Positions 26,909 to 35,506 of a DNA stretch of 64,000 nt are shown here, piece by piece. Under the pieces are notes generated by a model. The model ran no database searches and was not told the DNA's origin. It saw only the letters and a list, made by a program, of their open reading frames with translations. The DNA comes from Deltaproteobacteria bacterium (GTDB taxonomy: Bacteria > Myxococcota_A > UBA9160 > SZUA-336), in contig JAJDAJ010000024.1 of the NCBI GenBank assembly GCA_029261925.1, forward strand, positions 1 through 64,000, given 5' to 3'. Made by a program: the position numbers and the translations under genes. How positions within the stretch are numbered: the stretch's first letter is position 1; each line of letters opens with the position of its first letter.

Positions 26909-27510
26909 TCGACGGGATCCTCTTCGACCTCGATGGCGTGCTGGTGGACTCGCGCGACGTCTGGTTCCGCCTGGTCAACCACGCCGCGTCGGCGTTCGGA
27001 CAGCCCGCGCTGACGCGCGCCGACTTCGCGCGCATCTGGGGGCAGGGCGTGCAGGCCGACGCGCGTATGTGGGGCCGCGAGGTCGCCGAGGTCGAGGCGT
27101 TCTTCGACGCGCACTTCATGGACCACGCCGGGGCGCTGCGCGTGGATCCGGCGGCGGCGGGGCTGCTCGAGCGGCTGCGCGCTGCGGGCGTGGGTACGGC
27201 GCTGGTGACCAACACGCCGTCGGCGCTGGCGCGCGAGATCCTCGCGCGCACGGGTCTGGCGCTCGACGCCGTCGTCGGGGGCACCGACGTGCCCGCCGCG
27301 AAGCCGGCGCCCGACATGGTGCGGGCGGCCTGCGAGGCGCTGGGCGTCGCGCCGGCGCGCGCGCTGGTCGTGGGCGACTCGGCCTACGACCGCGACGCGG
27401 CCGCCGCCGCGGGCGTGTACTTCGTCGGACTCGGGATCGAGGGCGACGAGAGCATCGAGCGCCTGGCCGAGCTGCCGGGGCGGCTCGCCGCGCGCGGGGT
27501 GGCGGCGTGA
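26905..27510 (+). CDS. HAD-superfamily phosphatase (phosphoglycolate phosphatase-like)
   Basis: This 201-residue protein has all four HAD motifs: DLDGVLVDS (nucleophile Asp and acid Asp), TNTPS (motif II Thr), K in AAKPAPD, and VVGDSAYDRDAA (motif IV). The cap domain between residues 20 and 90 is the small alpha-helical C1 type of PGP/beta-phosphoglucomutase relatives. The likely reaction is hydrolysis of a small phosphorylated metabolite. The GTG start overlaps the egtB stop, and its own stop overlaps the next start, so egtB, this gene and the SUFU gene are one transcript. Confidence 0.82.
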   Translation: MIDGILFDLDGVLVDSRDVWFRLVNHAASAFGQPALTRADFARIWGQGVQADARMWGREVAEVEAFFDAHFMDHAGALRVDPAAAGLLERLRAAGVGTALVTNTPSALAREILARTGLALDAVVGGTDVPAAKPAPDMVRAACEALGVAPARALVVGDSAYDRDAAAAAGVYFVGLGIEGDESIERLAELPGRLAARGVAA

Positions 27511-28076
27511 GCGGCAGCTCGCTCGGCGATGCCGTGCACGCGCACGTGTCCGCGCACTTCAGCGGGCGCGAGATCGAGCGGCTGCGCCCGCCGGACGGGG
27601 GCATGGTCGAGAACATCGCCGAGCTGGAGCTCGTGCGCGTGCGCGGACGCGAGCGCTCGCCCTTCGTCTACGTGAGCGCGGGGGCGGCGGCCGAGCCCAT
27701 GGAGGAGGGCTTCGGCGTGGAGTTCTTCCTGCTCGCCCGCGACGACTCGCCCGACGCCCAGCGTCTGCTGGCGATGGTCGCGCACCTGCACGCGGATCCG
27801 CGCTACCCGCTCTCGCTGGGCCAGGTCCTCGAGATCGGCCACCCGTGGCTGCCCGGCGCCAGCTGTGACCACCTGCTGGTGATGCTCCCGGGCCCGTTCG
27901 GCGACGACTTCGAGTGGCTGTCCACGACCGAGCGCACCGTGCGCTTCGTCTGGCTGCTGCCGATCACCGCCGACGAGGCGGCCTTCGTGCGCGCCAGCGG
28001 CTTCGGCGCGCTGCAGGAGAAGCTCGGCGTGGCGGGCGTGGATCCGGTGGATCCGGCGCGAGGGTCGGTCGTCTGA
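27507..28076 (+). CDS. Suppressor-of-fused (SUFU) domain protein
   Basis: This 189-residue soluble protein resembles bacterial SUFU-domain proteins, in the blocks GFGVEFFLLARDDSP, LGQVLEIGHPWLPGASCDHLLVMLPGPFGDDF and RFVWLLPITADEAAFV. Bacterial members are often found as possible immunity proteins or as genes of unknown role; no toxin accompanies it here. The GTG at 27507 overlaps the HAD stop as GTGA. It is convergent with imuA, with 33 bp between the stops. Confidence 0.65.
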   Translation: MSGSSLGDAVHAHVSAHFSGREIERLRPPDGGMVENIAELELVRVRGRERSPFVYVSAGAAAEPMEEGFGVEFFLLARDDSPDAQRLLAMVAHLHADPRYPLSLGQVLEIGHPWLPGASCDHLLVMLPGPFGDDFEWLSTTERTVRFVWLLPITADEAAFVRASGFGALQEKLGVAGVDPVDPARGSVV

Positions 28077-28109
28077 TCGCGCAGGCGGCATTGCGCCGCG
28101 GTGGATCGT

Positions 28110-28916
28110 CTACGCGGGCCGGTGGTGCAGCTGGAAGGCGGTGTCGGCTCCGGGGGGCGCGTCGCGCCGGCGCGTGACGTGCAGCCGCGCGTCGAGGCCC
28201 TCGAGCAGGCCGCCCTCGAAGCTCGCGCGACCGCGCTCGAGCTCGAGACCGAGCGTGGCGGAGGCGCCCGTGAGCCGCTGCGGGGCCAGCACCAGCACCG
28301 TCGAGCGCGCGCTGCGCACGCTCCGCAGCAGCCGGTTCCAGACGGACGGGCCGAGGCTTCCGAGCTCGCGCGGCGACGCGTCGGCGAGGTCGAGGGTGAC
28401 CAGCCCGAAGCCCGTCTTGACCAGCAGCTCGGTCGAGTGCAGGGCGGCGCGGACCCCCGGCGGCCGGACCCAGAGCACGGATCCCAGGTCGACTCCCGCG
28501 CGCAGCAGCGAGCGCGGATCGAGGGCGTGGGAGACGTCGACCCAGCCCACGAGCTCGCCGCGCGCGGTCGTGCCGGCCGCCAGGCGCTGCGCCAGCGCGG
28601 TCCGACCGGACGAGATCGCTCCCGCGATCTCGACCAGGCGTCCCTCGGTCGGGCGCGCGAGAGGGCGGAGGAGGTCGTCCGGGGGAAATAACGCCTCCTC
28701 CGCCCTGTTCGTGGTGGTGTCGTTCCGTGTCGAGCCCGGGGACGCCGGCGCTCCCGCAATCCGGGGGAGGGGAGCGCCGAGACGGACCCGGTCGGCGAGT
28801 CCGGCCCGCTGGAGGACCTCCACGAGGTGCTCGGACCTCGTGGAGGTGGCGTCGCCACCCGAGGTGGCGGCGCCGGGCCTCTTCGCCGATGGTTCCGCTG
28901 CGTACCCTGAGCTCAC
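28110..28916 (-). CDS. imuA: ImuA, RecA-like accessory factor of the mutasome
   Basis: This 268-residue RecA-fold protein has a degenerate Walker A (EIAGAISSGRTALAQRL), a WVDVSHALDPRSLLRAGVDL segment (RecA-type switch), and SARSTVLVLAPQRLTGASATLGLELER. This set is diagnostic for ImuA, which inhibits or modulates RecA and binds ImuB. The GTG at 28916 has no Shine-Dalgarno sequence and lies 9 bp from a candidate operator shared with imuB. In most genomes imuA precedes imuB directly; here eight plus-strand genes separate them. Confidence 0.82.
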   Translation of the reverse strand: MSSGYAAEPSAKRPGAATSGGDATSTRSEHLVEVLQRAGLADRVRLGAPLPRIAGAPASPGSTRNDTTTNRAEEALFPPDDLLRPLARPTEGRLVEIAGAISSGRTALAQRLAAGTTARGELVGWVDVSHALDPRSLLRAGVDLGSVLWVRPPGVRAALHSTELLVKTGFGLVTLDLADASPRELGSLGPSVWNRLLRSVRSARSTVLVLAPQRLTGASATLGLELERGRASFEGGLLEGLDARLHVTRRRDAPPGADTAFQLHHRPA

Positions 28917-28925
28917 GAGGGGGAT

Positions 28926-28941
28926 ATTCGCCTTTTATTCG
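28926..28941 (-). promoter_or_regulatory. Candidate SOS operator of imuA
   Basis: On the plus strand this is ATTCG-N6-ATTCG, a perfect direct repeat (on the coding strand, GAAT-N7-GAAT). The 18 bp from the first ATTCG match the imuB site at 14 positions. The distance to the start codon is also nearly the same (9 bp). The downstream half-site doubles as a -10-like GAATAT. Confidence 0.5.
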
Positions 28942-28994
28942 CCCTCGATCAAGGGCCCGGTGCGGCTACTTTGCCGGGATGCGGTGGAGGGGGG

Positions 28995-30038
28995 ATGGCG
29001 CTGGTCGCGCTCGCGGCTCTCGCGATCGCGGCGCTCGGCGTCGAGATCGCGGCCTGGGCCCTGATCTCGAGCGGCCAGAGCGCCGCGCCGCCGCCGGGTG
29101 CGCTGCCCGCGCTCGCCGTTCCCGGGATCGGGCCCGACGGCGCGCGACGGCCGCACACCGAGGTGCGCCACCGCACGCCGTGCCACGACGTGACCTACGC
29201 CGCCAGCGCGGCGGGCGTGCGCGATGCCGAGCGCACACGCCACGCGGACGGCCCGCGCGTGGTCGTGCTGGGCAGCGACCTGGTCGAGGGCGTCGGGGTC
29301 GAGCGCGACGCGCGACTGGCCGCGCAGCTCGAGCGCGCCACCGGCCGCGAGCACCTGGTGTTCGCGCTGGCGGGCGCGAGCCCGTACTCGCAGCTCGTGC
29401 GCTATCGCGAGGCGGCGCGCCTCCACGCCCACGACGCGGTCCTCATCGGCGTCGCTCCGGGCCTCGACCTGCCGCGTCTCGATGCGCGCGAGGCCCGGCG
29501 TCGCGGTGTGCGCGGCGTGTACCCGGAGCTCGACGGCGGGAGCCTGGTCCGCCGCGACGTCGACCCGGGCGCGCTCCGCGACGCGCTGCGCGCCCGCAGC
29601 TGGTCGTTCAACCTGCTCGAGCACCTGGCCGACCGGGGCCCGCCCGCGCAGGGCCGGCCCGATGCCGATGCGGGCGGGCGCGAGCACTCGGCGTTCTACG
29701 ACGCCGTACCCGCGCGGGTCGCGCTGCTGGAGCGCGCACTCGCCGAGCTCGTGGAGGCGGCCGGCGAGCGCCCGGTCGCGGTCGTGCTGATGCCGGTTCT
29801 CGTGGATCTGCTGCGCCACCAGGAGTCGGGTAGCAGCCCGCTGGCGAGCCGGCTGCGCGAGCGCCTGCCCGCGGACGGCGTCCGCATCGTGGACCTGCTC
29901 GCGCCCATGGCGACGGCGCGCGACCCGCAGGCGCTCTTCCACGCGACGTGCGGCGCGCCGTGGTGGAGCGCGCGTGGCAACGAGGTCGCCTTCCACTATC
30001 TTCGCCCGGCCCTTGCAGACGGCTTCTACCGGGACTGA
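28995..30038 (+). CDS. Membrane-anchored SGNH-like protein
   Basis: This 347-residue protein has one N-terminal hydrophobic anchor (ALVALAALAIAALGVEIAAWALI). The next region has the layout of SGNH/GDSL hydrolases and AlgX/AlgJ-type acetyltransferases: PRVVVLGSDLVEGVGVE, LVFALAGASPYSQLV (Gly/Asn block), and a C-terminal VAFHYLRPALADGF where the catalytic Asp-X2-His would lie. The usual GDS(L) reads GSD here, so the catalytic Ser is displaced. The ATG at 28995 follows GGAGGGGGG. It is followed 2 bp later by a lipoprotein gene. Confidence 0.55.
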   Translation: MALVALAALAIAALGVEIAAWALISSGQSAAPPPGALPALAVPGIGPDGARRPHTEVRHRTPCHDVTYAASAAGVRDAERTRHADGPRVVVLGSDLVEGVGVERDARLAAQLERATGREHLVFALAGASPYSQLVRYREAARLHAHDAVLIGVAPGLDLPRLDAREARRRGVRGVYPELDGGSLVRRDVDPGALRDALRARSWSFNLLEHLADRGPPAQGRPDADAGGREHSAFYDAVPARVALLERALAELVEAAGERPVAVVLMPVLVDLLRHQESGSSPLASRLRERLPADGVRIVDLLAPMATARDPQALFHATCGAPWWSARGNEVAFHYLRPALADGFYRD

Positions 30039-30039
30039 C

Positions 30040-30780
30040 GTGGCGACGTCGAACGCGGCGCCCAGCGGCGGCGGGATCGCCGGAGTCGCCCGGTGCGCGC
30101 TCGCCGCGCTCGCGCTCGCCGGCGCGTCGACGGGCTGCATGACCGTGGACACGCTCCGCAATCCCGCCTACGACGGCCCGCGCACCTACAGCGGCGTGCG
30201 CTACGACCTGCGCAACGTCGGGCCCGCGCTCCTGTCGTTCAGCCCGATGTTCATGTTCTACCTGATCGACCTGCCCCTGTCCGTGGTCGGCGACACGCTC
30301 GTGCTCCCGGTCACGATCCCGCGCGAGCGGGAGCGACGCGCCGCTCTCGCCGAGCGCACGCGCACCGACGTCGATCGGCCGGCGCTGGTCGCCAGCGTGC
30401 CCGGCGAGCTGCCCGCGGCCGCGGCGCGGCGCCTGTTCGAGGCCTGCCGTCAGCGGCTCGAGGCCATGCGCGACGCGCTGGCCGACTGCATCGCGGTGGA
30501 CGCGCGCGTGGAGCTGGACGGACGCGTGATCGACGGCGCCGCGTTCAAGAAGCACCTGCTCCGCGGCCTGGCGCGCCTGCGCGGCTCGGGCGACTTCGTG
30601 GCCTGGCGCGATCCGCGCTTCGAGACGCTCGCCGATGGACACGTGCGCATCGAGGCCACGCGCGCGATCGCCAGCGACGCGGCGACGGCGGCGCTAGTGC
30701 TGGTCGTCGGCCCGGGGCCGGACGGCGGCTGGCGCGTGCTCGAGGCGAGCGGACTGGACTGGCCGGGCTTCGCACCGTGA
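30040..30780 (+). CDS. YceK-like lipoprotein with extra C-terminal domain
   Basis: This 246-residue protein has a type II signal peptide (CALAALALAGASTGC). The following GCMTVDTLRNPAYDGPRTYSGVRYDL, and further on FYLIDLPLSVVGDTLVLPVTI, is the YceK/YidQ pattern of small outer-membrane-associated lipoproteins. A further 130-residue domain (DRPALVASVPGELPAAAARR to DGGWRVLEASGLDW) looks NTF2-like, with a helical start and a mixed sheet. The GTG at 30040 is just after the SGNH stop and the next gene overlaps its stop, so the three form an operon. Confidence 0.6.
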   Translation: MATSNAAPSGGGIAGVARCALAALALAGASTGCMTVDTLRNPAYDGPRTYSGVRYDLRNVGPALLSFSPMFMFYLIDLPLSVVGDTLVLPVTIPRERERRAALAERTRTDVDRPALVASVPGELPAAAARRLFEACRQRLEAMRDALADCIAVDARVELDGRVIDGAAFKKHLLRGLARLRGSGDFVAWRDPRFETLADGHVRIEATRAIASDAATAALVLVVGPGPDGGWRVLEASGLDWPGFAP

Positions 30781-31070
30781 CGCCGCTGGAGACCGTCGCC
30801 GAGCTGGTCGCGCGCGCCGGTGATCCGGCGCGCCTGAAGCTGGTGCGCTCGCTGGCCGCGCGCGAGGAGCTCCGGATCGACGGCTTCTGGGAGGACCTGG
30901 CGGCGCCCGCGATCTGGGCCGAGCGCGACTCCGTCGCGGCGCTCGCGCTGCCCGATGCCGCCGACGCCGGGCGGCTGCGGCGGGCGCTCGAGCTGATCGC
31001 CGAGGACCTCGAGCTGCGCGGACTCGACTCGCCGGCCTCGCGCGCCTGGCGCGCGCGCCTGGACGCCTGA
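30777..31070 (+). CDS. Small helical protein of unknown function
   Basis: This 97-residue all-helical protein is coupled to the lipoprotein gene by a GTGA overlap. Sequence blocks are TVAELVARAGDPARLKLVRSL, ELRIDGFWEDLAAPAIWAER and LRRALELIAEDLELRGLDSP. It has no Cys, signal or membrane segment. I do not recognise the family. Confidence 0.5.
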   Translation: MTPLETVAELVARAGDPARLKLVRSLAAREELRIDGFWEDLAAPAIWAERDSVAALALPDAADAGRLRRALELIAEDLELRGLDSPASRAWRARLDA

Positions 31071-31131
31071 GCGTGCGCCCGTCGCGGCGGTGCGCGGCCG
31101 GGCCGGGCGGGTGGCCCGCAGGTGCACGACG

Positions 31132-32265
31132 GTGACGTCGCGCGGGATCGAGGGCCGCGCGACCGCGGAGGGCACGCGGCGCTTCGCGGCGCGCTTCGCG
31201 GATCTGCCCGGTCACTTCCGCGTGCCCGACGGTCTGGCGCTGAGCTCGATCGGTCTGGGCACGCGCGGGGGCGAGCCGGGCGGTGGCGACGACCTGGCGT
31301 ACCGCTCCGCGGTCTCGCGCGCGCTCGAACGCGGCTGCAACGTGCTGGACACCTCGATCGCCTACCGCATGATGAGCAGCGAGCGCGCGCTGGGCGCCGG
31401 CCTGTCGCGCGCATTCGCGCGCGGCATCGCGTCGCGCGACGAGGTCTTCGTGAGCTCGAAGTGCGGGCCCCTGACGATCGACCCGCAGTCGCCGCTCGCC
31501 GCGCGCAGCGGTCGCCGCTACCTGATCGAGACCTACGTGGACAGCGGTCTGGTCGATCCCTCCGGGATCGTCAACGGCCTGCACGTGCTCGAGCCCGCCT
31601 TCGTGCGCGACCAGATCCGCCGCAGCCGCGCCAATCTCGGGCTGGAGACGCTCGACCTGTACTGCATCGACGAGCCCGAGCTCCACCTGCTCGCGCTGGG
31701 TCCCGACGCCTTCCGCGAGCGCCTGCGCGGCGTCTTCGGGGCGCTCGAGTCCGCGGTCCGCGCGGGCGAGATCGCCGCCTACGGCGTGTCGAGCTGGGGT
31801 GGCCTGCTCACGCCCCACACCGACAAGGGCCACCTCTCGGTCGTCGAGCTCTTCGAGCTGGCGCTCGAGGTCGGCGGCGGCGATCACCACCTGCGCGGCC
31901 TGATGCTGCCCTACGGGGTCGCGCTCGCCGACGCGCACGCCATCGCCGCCCAGTTCGGCCCCGACGGCCTCGACGCCGTGCTCGACGTGGTGCGCGACAC
32001 GGGCACGGCGGTGTTCACGGCCGCGACGCTGGGGCGGGGGCGGGCGGCCCACCGCCTGCCGGCGTTCGTCGCCGAGCTGCTCCCGGGTCTGCGCAGCGGG
32101 GTGCAGCACTGCATCCAGTTCGCGCGCAGTACTCCGGGCGTGACCAGCGCGCTGGTCGGCCTGCGCCAGCTCGAGCACGTGGACCACGCGCTCGACGTCG
32201 CGCGCCTGGAGCCCGCGCCTCCCGCGGCGATCGAGGCGATCTTCGAGCGCGCCGCCGCGGCCTGA
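31132..32265 (+). CDS. Aldo/keto reductase-like protein
   Basis: This 377-residue TIM-barrel protein of the AKR superfamily has LSSIGLGTRGGEPGGG, NVLDTSIAYRMMSSERALG (catalytic Asp and Tyr), VFVSSKCG (catalytic Lys), LGLETLDLYCIDEPELH, GEIAAYGVSSWGG and STPGVTSALVGLRQLEHV. The position that is normally His (LYLLH) is Asp in this protein, as in some atypical AKRs. The reduced substrate is unknown. The GTG at 31132 is chosen over the longer GTG start at 31090 because the sequence before it looks non-coding. Confidence 0.72.
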   Translation: MTSRGIEGRATAEGTRRFAARFADLPGHFRVPDGLALSSIGLGTRGGEPGGGDDLAYRSAVSRALERGCNVLDTSIAYRMMSSERALGAGLSRAFARGIASRDEVFVSSKCGPLTIDPQSPLAARSGRRYLIETYVDSGLVDPSGIVNGLHVLEPAFVRDQIRRSRANLGLETLDLYCIDEPELHLLALGPDAFRERLRGVFGALESAVRAGEIAAYGVSSWGGLLTPHTDKGHLSVVELFELALEVGGGDHHLRGLMLPYGVALADAHAIAAQFGPDGLDAVLDVVRDTGTAVFTAATLGRGRAAHRLPAFVAELLPGLRSGVQHCIQFARSTPGVTSALVGLRQLEHVDHALDVARLEPAPPAAIEAIFERAAAA

Positions 32266-32323
32266 GCGCGCGGCCGGCTCGCCGCCCCTGGACGCCGTGT
32301 CGGAGGCGCGCCATCCTGCCGCC

Positions 32324-32974
32324 ATGTCGCCCCGCACACACCCGTGGATCGTTGCCCCGCTGCTGCTCGCCCTGGCCTGCGGCGGGGCACCCCCCACTCC
32401 CGAGGAGGACCGTGCCGCGATCACCGGGCTGTTCGATCGCTACCGCAGCGCGGTCCTGGAGCGGGACGGCGAGGCCCTGGCGGGGCTGCTCTCCGCGGAG
32501 ACGCTCGCCTACCACGACGCCCTGCGCGACATGGTGCTGCACGCGGACCGCGACGCGCTCCTGGCCGAGCCGCTGCTCACGCAGGTCCAGGTGCTGACCA
32601 TGCGCATGCGCATCACGCGCGAGGAGATCGAGCCGATGAGCGGCGTCGACCTGGTGGCCCACGGCGTCGACCAGGGCTGGGTCGACAACCCGGAGCTGGC
32701 GGACTCGCGCCTCGGCCCGATCGAGCTGGACGGCGACGTCGCCACTGCGCAGCACCTGCTCTCGACCGGAACGGTGCCGACCCCGCTCACGTTCCGGCGC
32801 GAGCGGGACGGCTGGCGCCTCGACGCGACCGCGGGGATGCTGCGCGCGGGCGAGCAGCTCGAGAAGCGGCTGGATGCGCCCGCCCGCGAGCAGCTTCTCG
32901 AGCGCATCATCTCCGCCGCTACCGGTCGCGTTCCGACGCCCGAGACGTGGGCCCCGCTGGCGGGCGACTCGTGA
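32324..32974 (+). CDS. NTF2/SnoaL-like lipoprotein
   Basis: This 216-residue protein has a lipoprotein signal (HPWIVAPLLLALACGG) and a domain that begins EEDRAAITGLFDRYRSAVLERDGEALAGLLS, the typical first helix of NTF2-like folds. It then has strands (LGPIELDGDVATAQHLL, PLTFRRERDGWRLDATA). No catalytic residues are apparent. The last 56 bp overlap the end of menE on the other strand, so the two transcripts converge with no terminator between. Confidence 0.6.
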   Translation: MSPRTHPWIVAPLLLALACGGAPPTPEEDRAAITGLFDRYRSAVLERDGEALAGLLSAETLAYHDALRDMVLHADRDALLAEPLLTQVQVLTMRMRITREEIEPMSGVDLVAHGVDQGWVDNPELADSRLGPIELDGDVATAQHLLSTGTVPTPLTFRRERDGWRLDATAGMLRAGEQLEKRLDAPAREQLLERIISAATGRVPTPETWAPLAGDS

Positions 32975-34430
32975 GCTGCTCGCGCAGCTGCGCGCGCTGC
33001 AGCTTGCCGGACGCCGTGCGTGGAAGGACGTCGAGCCGCGTGTAGCCGCGCGGTCGCTTGAAGCCGGCGAGCCGCTCGCGCAGCCAGGCATCGAGCCGCT
33101 CGAGGTCGAGGTGCACCGCCGGATCCGCCGCCACGACCGCGTGCACGCGCTGGCCCCAGAGCTCGTCGGGGAGCCCGATCACCGCGGCCTCGCGCACGTC
33201 GGGATGCGCGGCGAGCGCGGCCTCGACCTCGGCCGGGTACACGTTCTCGCCGCCGGAGACGATCAGATCCTCGCGCCGCTCGAGCACGCGCAGGTAGCCC
33301 TCGGCGTCGAGCGTGCCGATGTCGCCGGTGTGCAGCCAGCCGCCGGCGAGGGCACGCGCGCTGGCCGCCGGATCCAGGTAGCCACGCATGACCTGGGGGC
33401 CGCGTGCGAGGATCTCGCCGGCCTCCCCCGGCCCGGCCTCGACGCCGTCGGGTCGGACCACGCGCAGCTCGGTGCCGGGAAGTGCACGCCCCGCGCTGCC
33501 GGGCGCGCGGCGCAGCTCGTCGGGGAGCAGGGTGGCCAGCTGCGACGCGGCCTCGGTCAGCCCGTACGTCGGGGCGAGCGGCAGCCCGCGCTCCACGCAG
33601 GTCTCGCGCAGCGTCTCGGGCAGCGGACCTCCGCCGAGCAGGATCGCCCTCAGGCGGGGTGGGCGCGCGCGCAGGGCGCCGCTCTCGAGCACGCGCTGGA
33701 GCATGGTCGGGACCAGCGACACCAGGGATGCCTCCCCGCGCTCGAGCGCCCGGCCCACGCGCCCGGCGTCGAAGCCGTCGTGCAGCACCACGGTCGTGCC
33801 GGCGATGGCACAGCGCAGCGGGATCGCCAGGCCGCCGATGTGGTGGGCGGGCATGCACAGCAGCCAGCGCTCGTGTGGCGGGTGGCCCAGGCGACGCGCC
33901 GATGCGCGCGCGCTGGCGAGCTGGTTGGCATGACTCAGGCGAACGCCGCGCGGGCGGCCGCTGGTCCCCGACGTGAACAGGATCGCGTGGTCCGCCGCGG
34001 CCTCGAGCTTCCCGGCGGGCTCGAAGCCGGCGGACGGCCGACCGTGCGCGAGCGCTGCAGGATCGACGCACTCCGCGGCGGCGCCGGCGCTCGCGAGCGC
34101 GCGGTGTCGCGAGTCCGCCGCGACGATCAGCGCCGGCCGCGTGTCTGCGAGCAGCGGCGCCAGCTCTGCAGCACCGAGACGCGGAGCCAGGGGCACGAGC
34201 GTGGCGCGCGCCGCCATGGCCGCGTGCAGCAGCACCACCAGCGCGCGGGCGTCGTCGGGCACCACGGCCACGCGGCTGCCCGGCTCGACGCCGCGCGCGA
34301 CCAGGCGCGCCGCGAGCGCGAGCGCCTCGCGTTCGAGCTCGGCGTACGACGTGACACCGTCCGGTGTCCGCAGCGCGGCGTGACCGGGGCACGCCCGGGC
34401 GGCGCGCGCGAGCCAGCGCGGTGTGCTCAC
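32919..34430 (-). CDS. menE: o-Succinylbenzoate-CoA ligase
   Basis: This 503-residue ANL-superfamily adenylating enzyme activates o-succinylbenzoate with CoA for the MenB ring closure. P-loop ILFTSGTSGRPRGV, A5 block YGLTEAASQ, GWLHTGDIG, ERREDLIVSGGENVYP and the C-terminal LPRTASGKLQRAQL (adenylation Lys) are all present. It is the last gene of the operon. Its GTG start overlaps the menC stop as GTGA. Function is assigned largely from position in the men operon, since short ANL enzymes look alike. Confidence 0.88.
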   Translation of the reverse strand: MSTPRWLARAARACPGHAALRTPDGVTSYAELEREALALAARLVARGVEPGSRVAVVPDDARALVVLLHAAMAARATLVPLAPRLGAAELAPLLADTRPALIVAADSRHRALASAGAAAECVDPAALAHGRPSAGFEPAGKLEAAADHAILFTSGTSGRPRGVRLSHANQLASARASARRLGHPPHERWLLCMPAHHIGGLAIPLRCAIAGTTVVLHDGFDAGRVGRALERGEASLVSLVPTMLQRVLESGALRARPPRLRAILLGGGPLPETLRETCVERGLPLAPTYGLTEAASQLATLLPDELRRAPGSAGRALPGTELRVVRPDGVEAGPGEAGEILARGPQVMRGYLDPAASARALAGGWLHTGDIGTLDAEGYLRVLERREDLIVSGGENVYPAEVEAALAAHPDVREAAVIGLPDELWGQRVHAVVAADPAVHLDLERLDAWLRERLAGFKRPRGYTRLDVLPRTASGKLQRAQLREQLTSRPPAGPTSRASERDR

Positions 34431-35506
34431 GGAGCTTCCAGACCCAGGCCGGGCCCGCCGGGCAGGTCGAGCCATCCGTCCCGCGGCCGCAGGACGTCGG
34501 GTACGGCCACGTCGAGGGCGTCGAGCGTCGCCAGGCCGCAGGCCAGCTCCGGATCGGCGATCGCCGCCGCCAGCTGCAGCGCGGCTGCCGTGCCCAGCGG
34601 GCCGTCGAAGGTCGTCGTGACCAGGCAGCGCACGCCGGCGGCGCGCGCGTCGCGCGCCAGCCGGGCGGCGGCGCGCAGCCCGCCGAGCAGCAGCGGCTTG
34701 AGCACCGCGACGCGCGTCAGCTCGCCGCGCGCCAGTGCGTCGCGCCCGGCGGGCAGCGCCAGCGCCTCGTCGGCCGCCACCGTCACCGGCGAGCGCGCCG
34801 CGACGCGGGCCAGTGCGTCGAGCTCGCCCGCGGCGACCGGCTGCTCCACGAGCTCGATGTCGAGCGCCGCCAGGCGCTCCAGCAGCGCGATCGCCGCGCG
34901 CTCGTCCCAGGCGCCGTTCGCGTCGAGGCGCAGGCGCGGCTCCGGGCCCAGTGCCTCGCGCAGCGCGCGCACACGCGCCAGATCGACGGCGGGGGGATCG
35001 GCGCCGCACTTGAGCTTCAGCGTGCGGAAGCCCGCGGCGCACGCCGCCAGCGCCGCGTCGATCGTCCCGGCCGCGTCGTCCGCGCCGAGCACCGCGTTGA
35101 GCGGCACGCGGGTGCGCGGCGCGTCGGCCAGCAGCGCGGCCACGCTGCAGCCGGCGCGCCGGGCGGCCAGGTCGTGAAGCGCCACGTCGAGCGCGCAGCG
35201 CGCGGCGGGCGCGTCGGTGCAGGCGCGGTCCACGCGGTCGAGCAGCGCGTCGAGGTCGCCGCTCGCACCAAGCAGCCGCGGCGCGGCCGCCTCGAGTGCG
35301 ACGCGCATCTGCCCGGGCGATTCGGTGCCCCAGGCCGCCAGCGGAAGCGCCTCGCCGCTGCCGCGCGCCCCCGACGCATCGTCGAGCACGACCTGCAGCC
35401 CGCTGCGCTCCGTCAGGGCGCCCCGGGCGCTGCGCAGCGGCTCGCGCAGGCGCCAGACCACGGGCTCGATCCGCAGCGCCTCGATGGAGAGAGCCGGCGT
35501 GCTCAA
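34427..35506 (-). CDS. menC: o-Succinylbenzoate synthase
   Basis: This 359-residue enolase-superfamily enzyme dehydrates SHCHC to o-succinylbenzoate. The barrel shows TLKLKCG (Lys acid/base), LRLDANGAWD (first metal Asp), IELVEQPV (Glu), AADEAL (Asp-Glu) and VAVLKPLLLGG (second Lys). The start is a TTG at 35506 inside a TTGA overlap with the menA stop. No ATG or GTG is available before the conserved IEPVVWRLREPLR. The gene sits exactly between menA and menE. Confidence 0.88.
   Translation of the reverse strand: MSTPALSIEALRIEPVVWRLREPLRSARGALTERSGLQVVLDDASGARGSGEALPLAAWGTESPGQMRVALEAAAPRLLGASGDLDALLDRVDRACTDAPAARCALDVALHDLAARRAGCSVAALLADAPRTRVPLNAVLGADDAAGTIDAALAACAAGFRTLKLKCGADPPAVDLARVRALREALGPEPRLRLDANGAWDERAAIALLERLAALDIELVEQPVAAGELDALARVAARSPVTVAADEALALPAGRDALARGELTRVAVLKPLLLGGLRAAARLARDARAAGVRCLVTTTFDGPLGTAAALQLAAAIADPELACGLATLDALDVAVPDVLRPRDGWLDLPGGPGLGLEAP

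Noticed and set aside
23596-28076. Block between imuA and imuB considered as an integrated mobile element
   Set aside because: No integrase, transposase, terminal repeats or tRNA target are present and GC content looks the same as in the neighbours.
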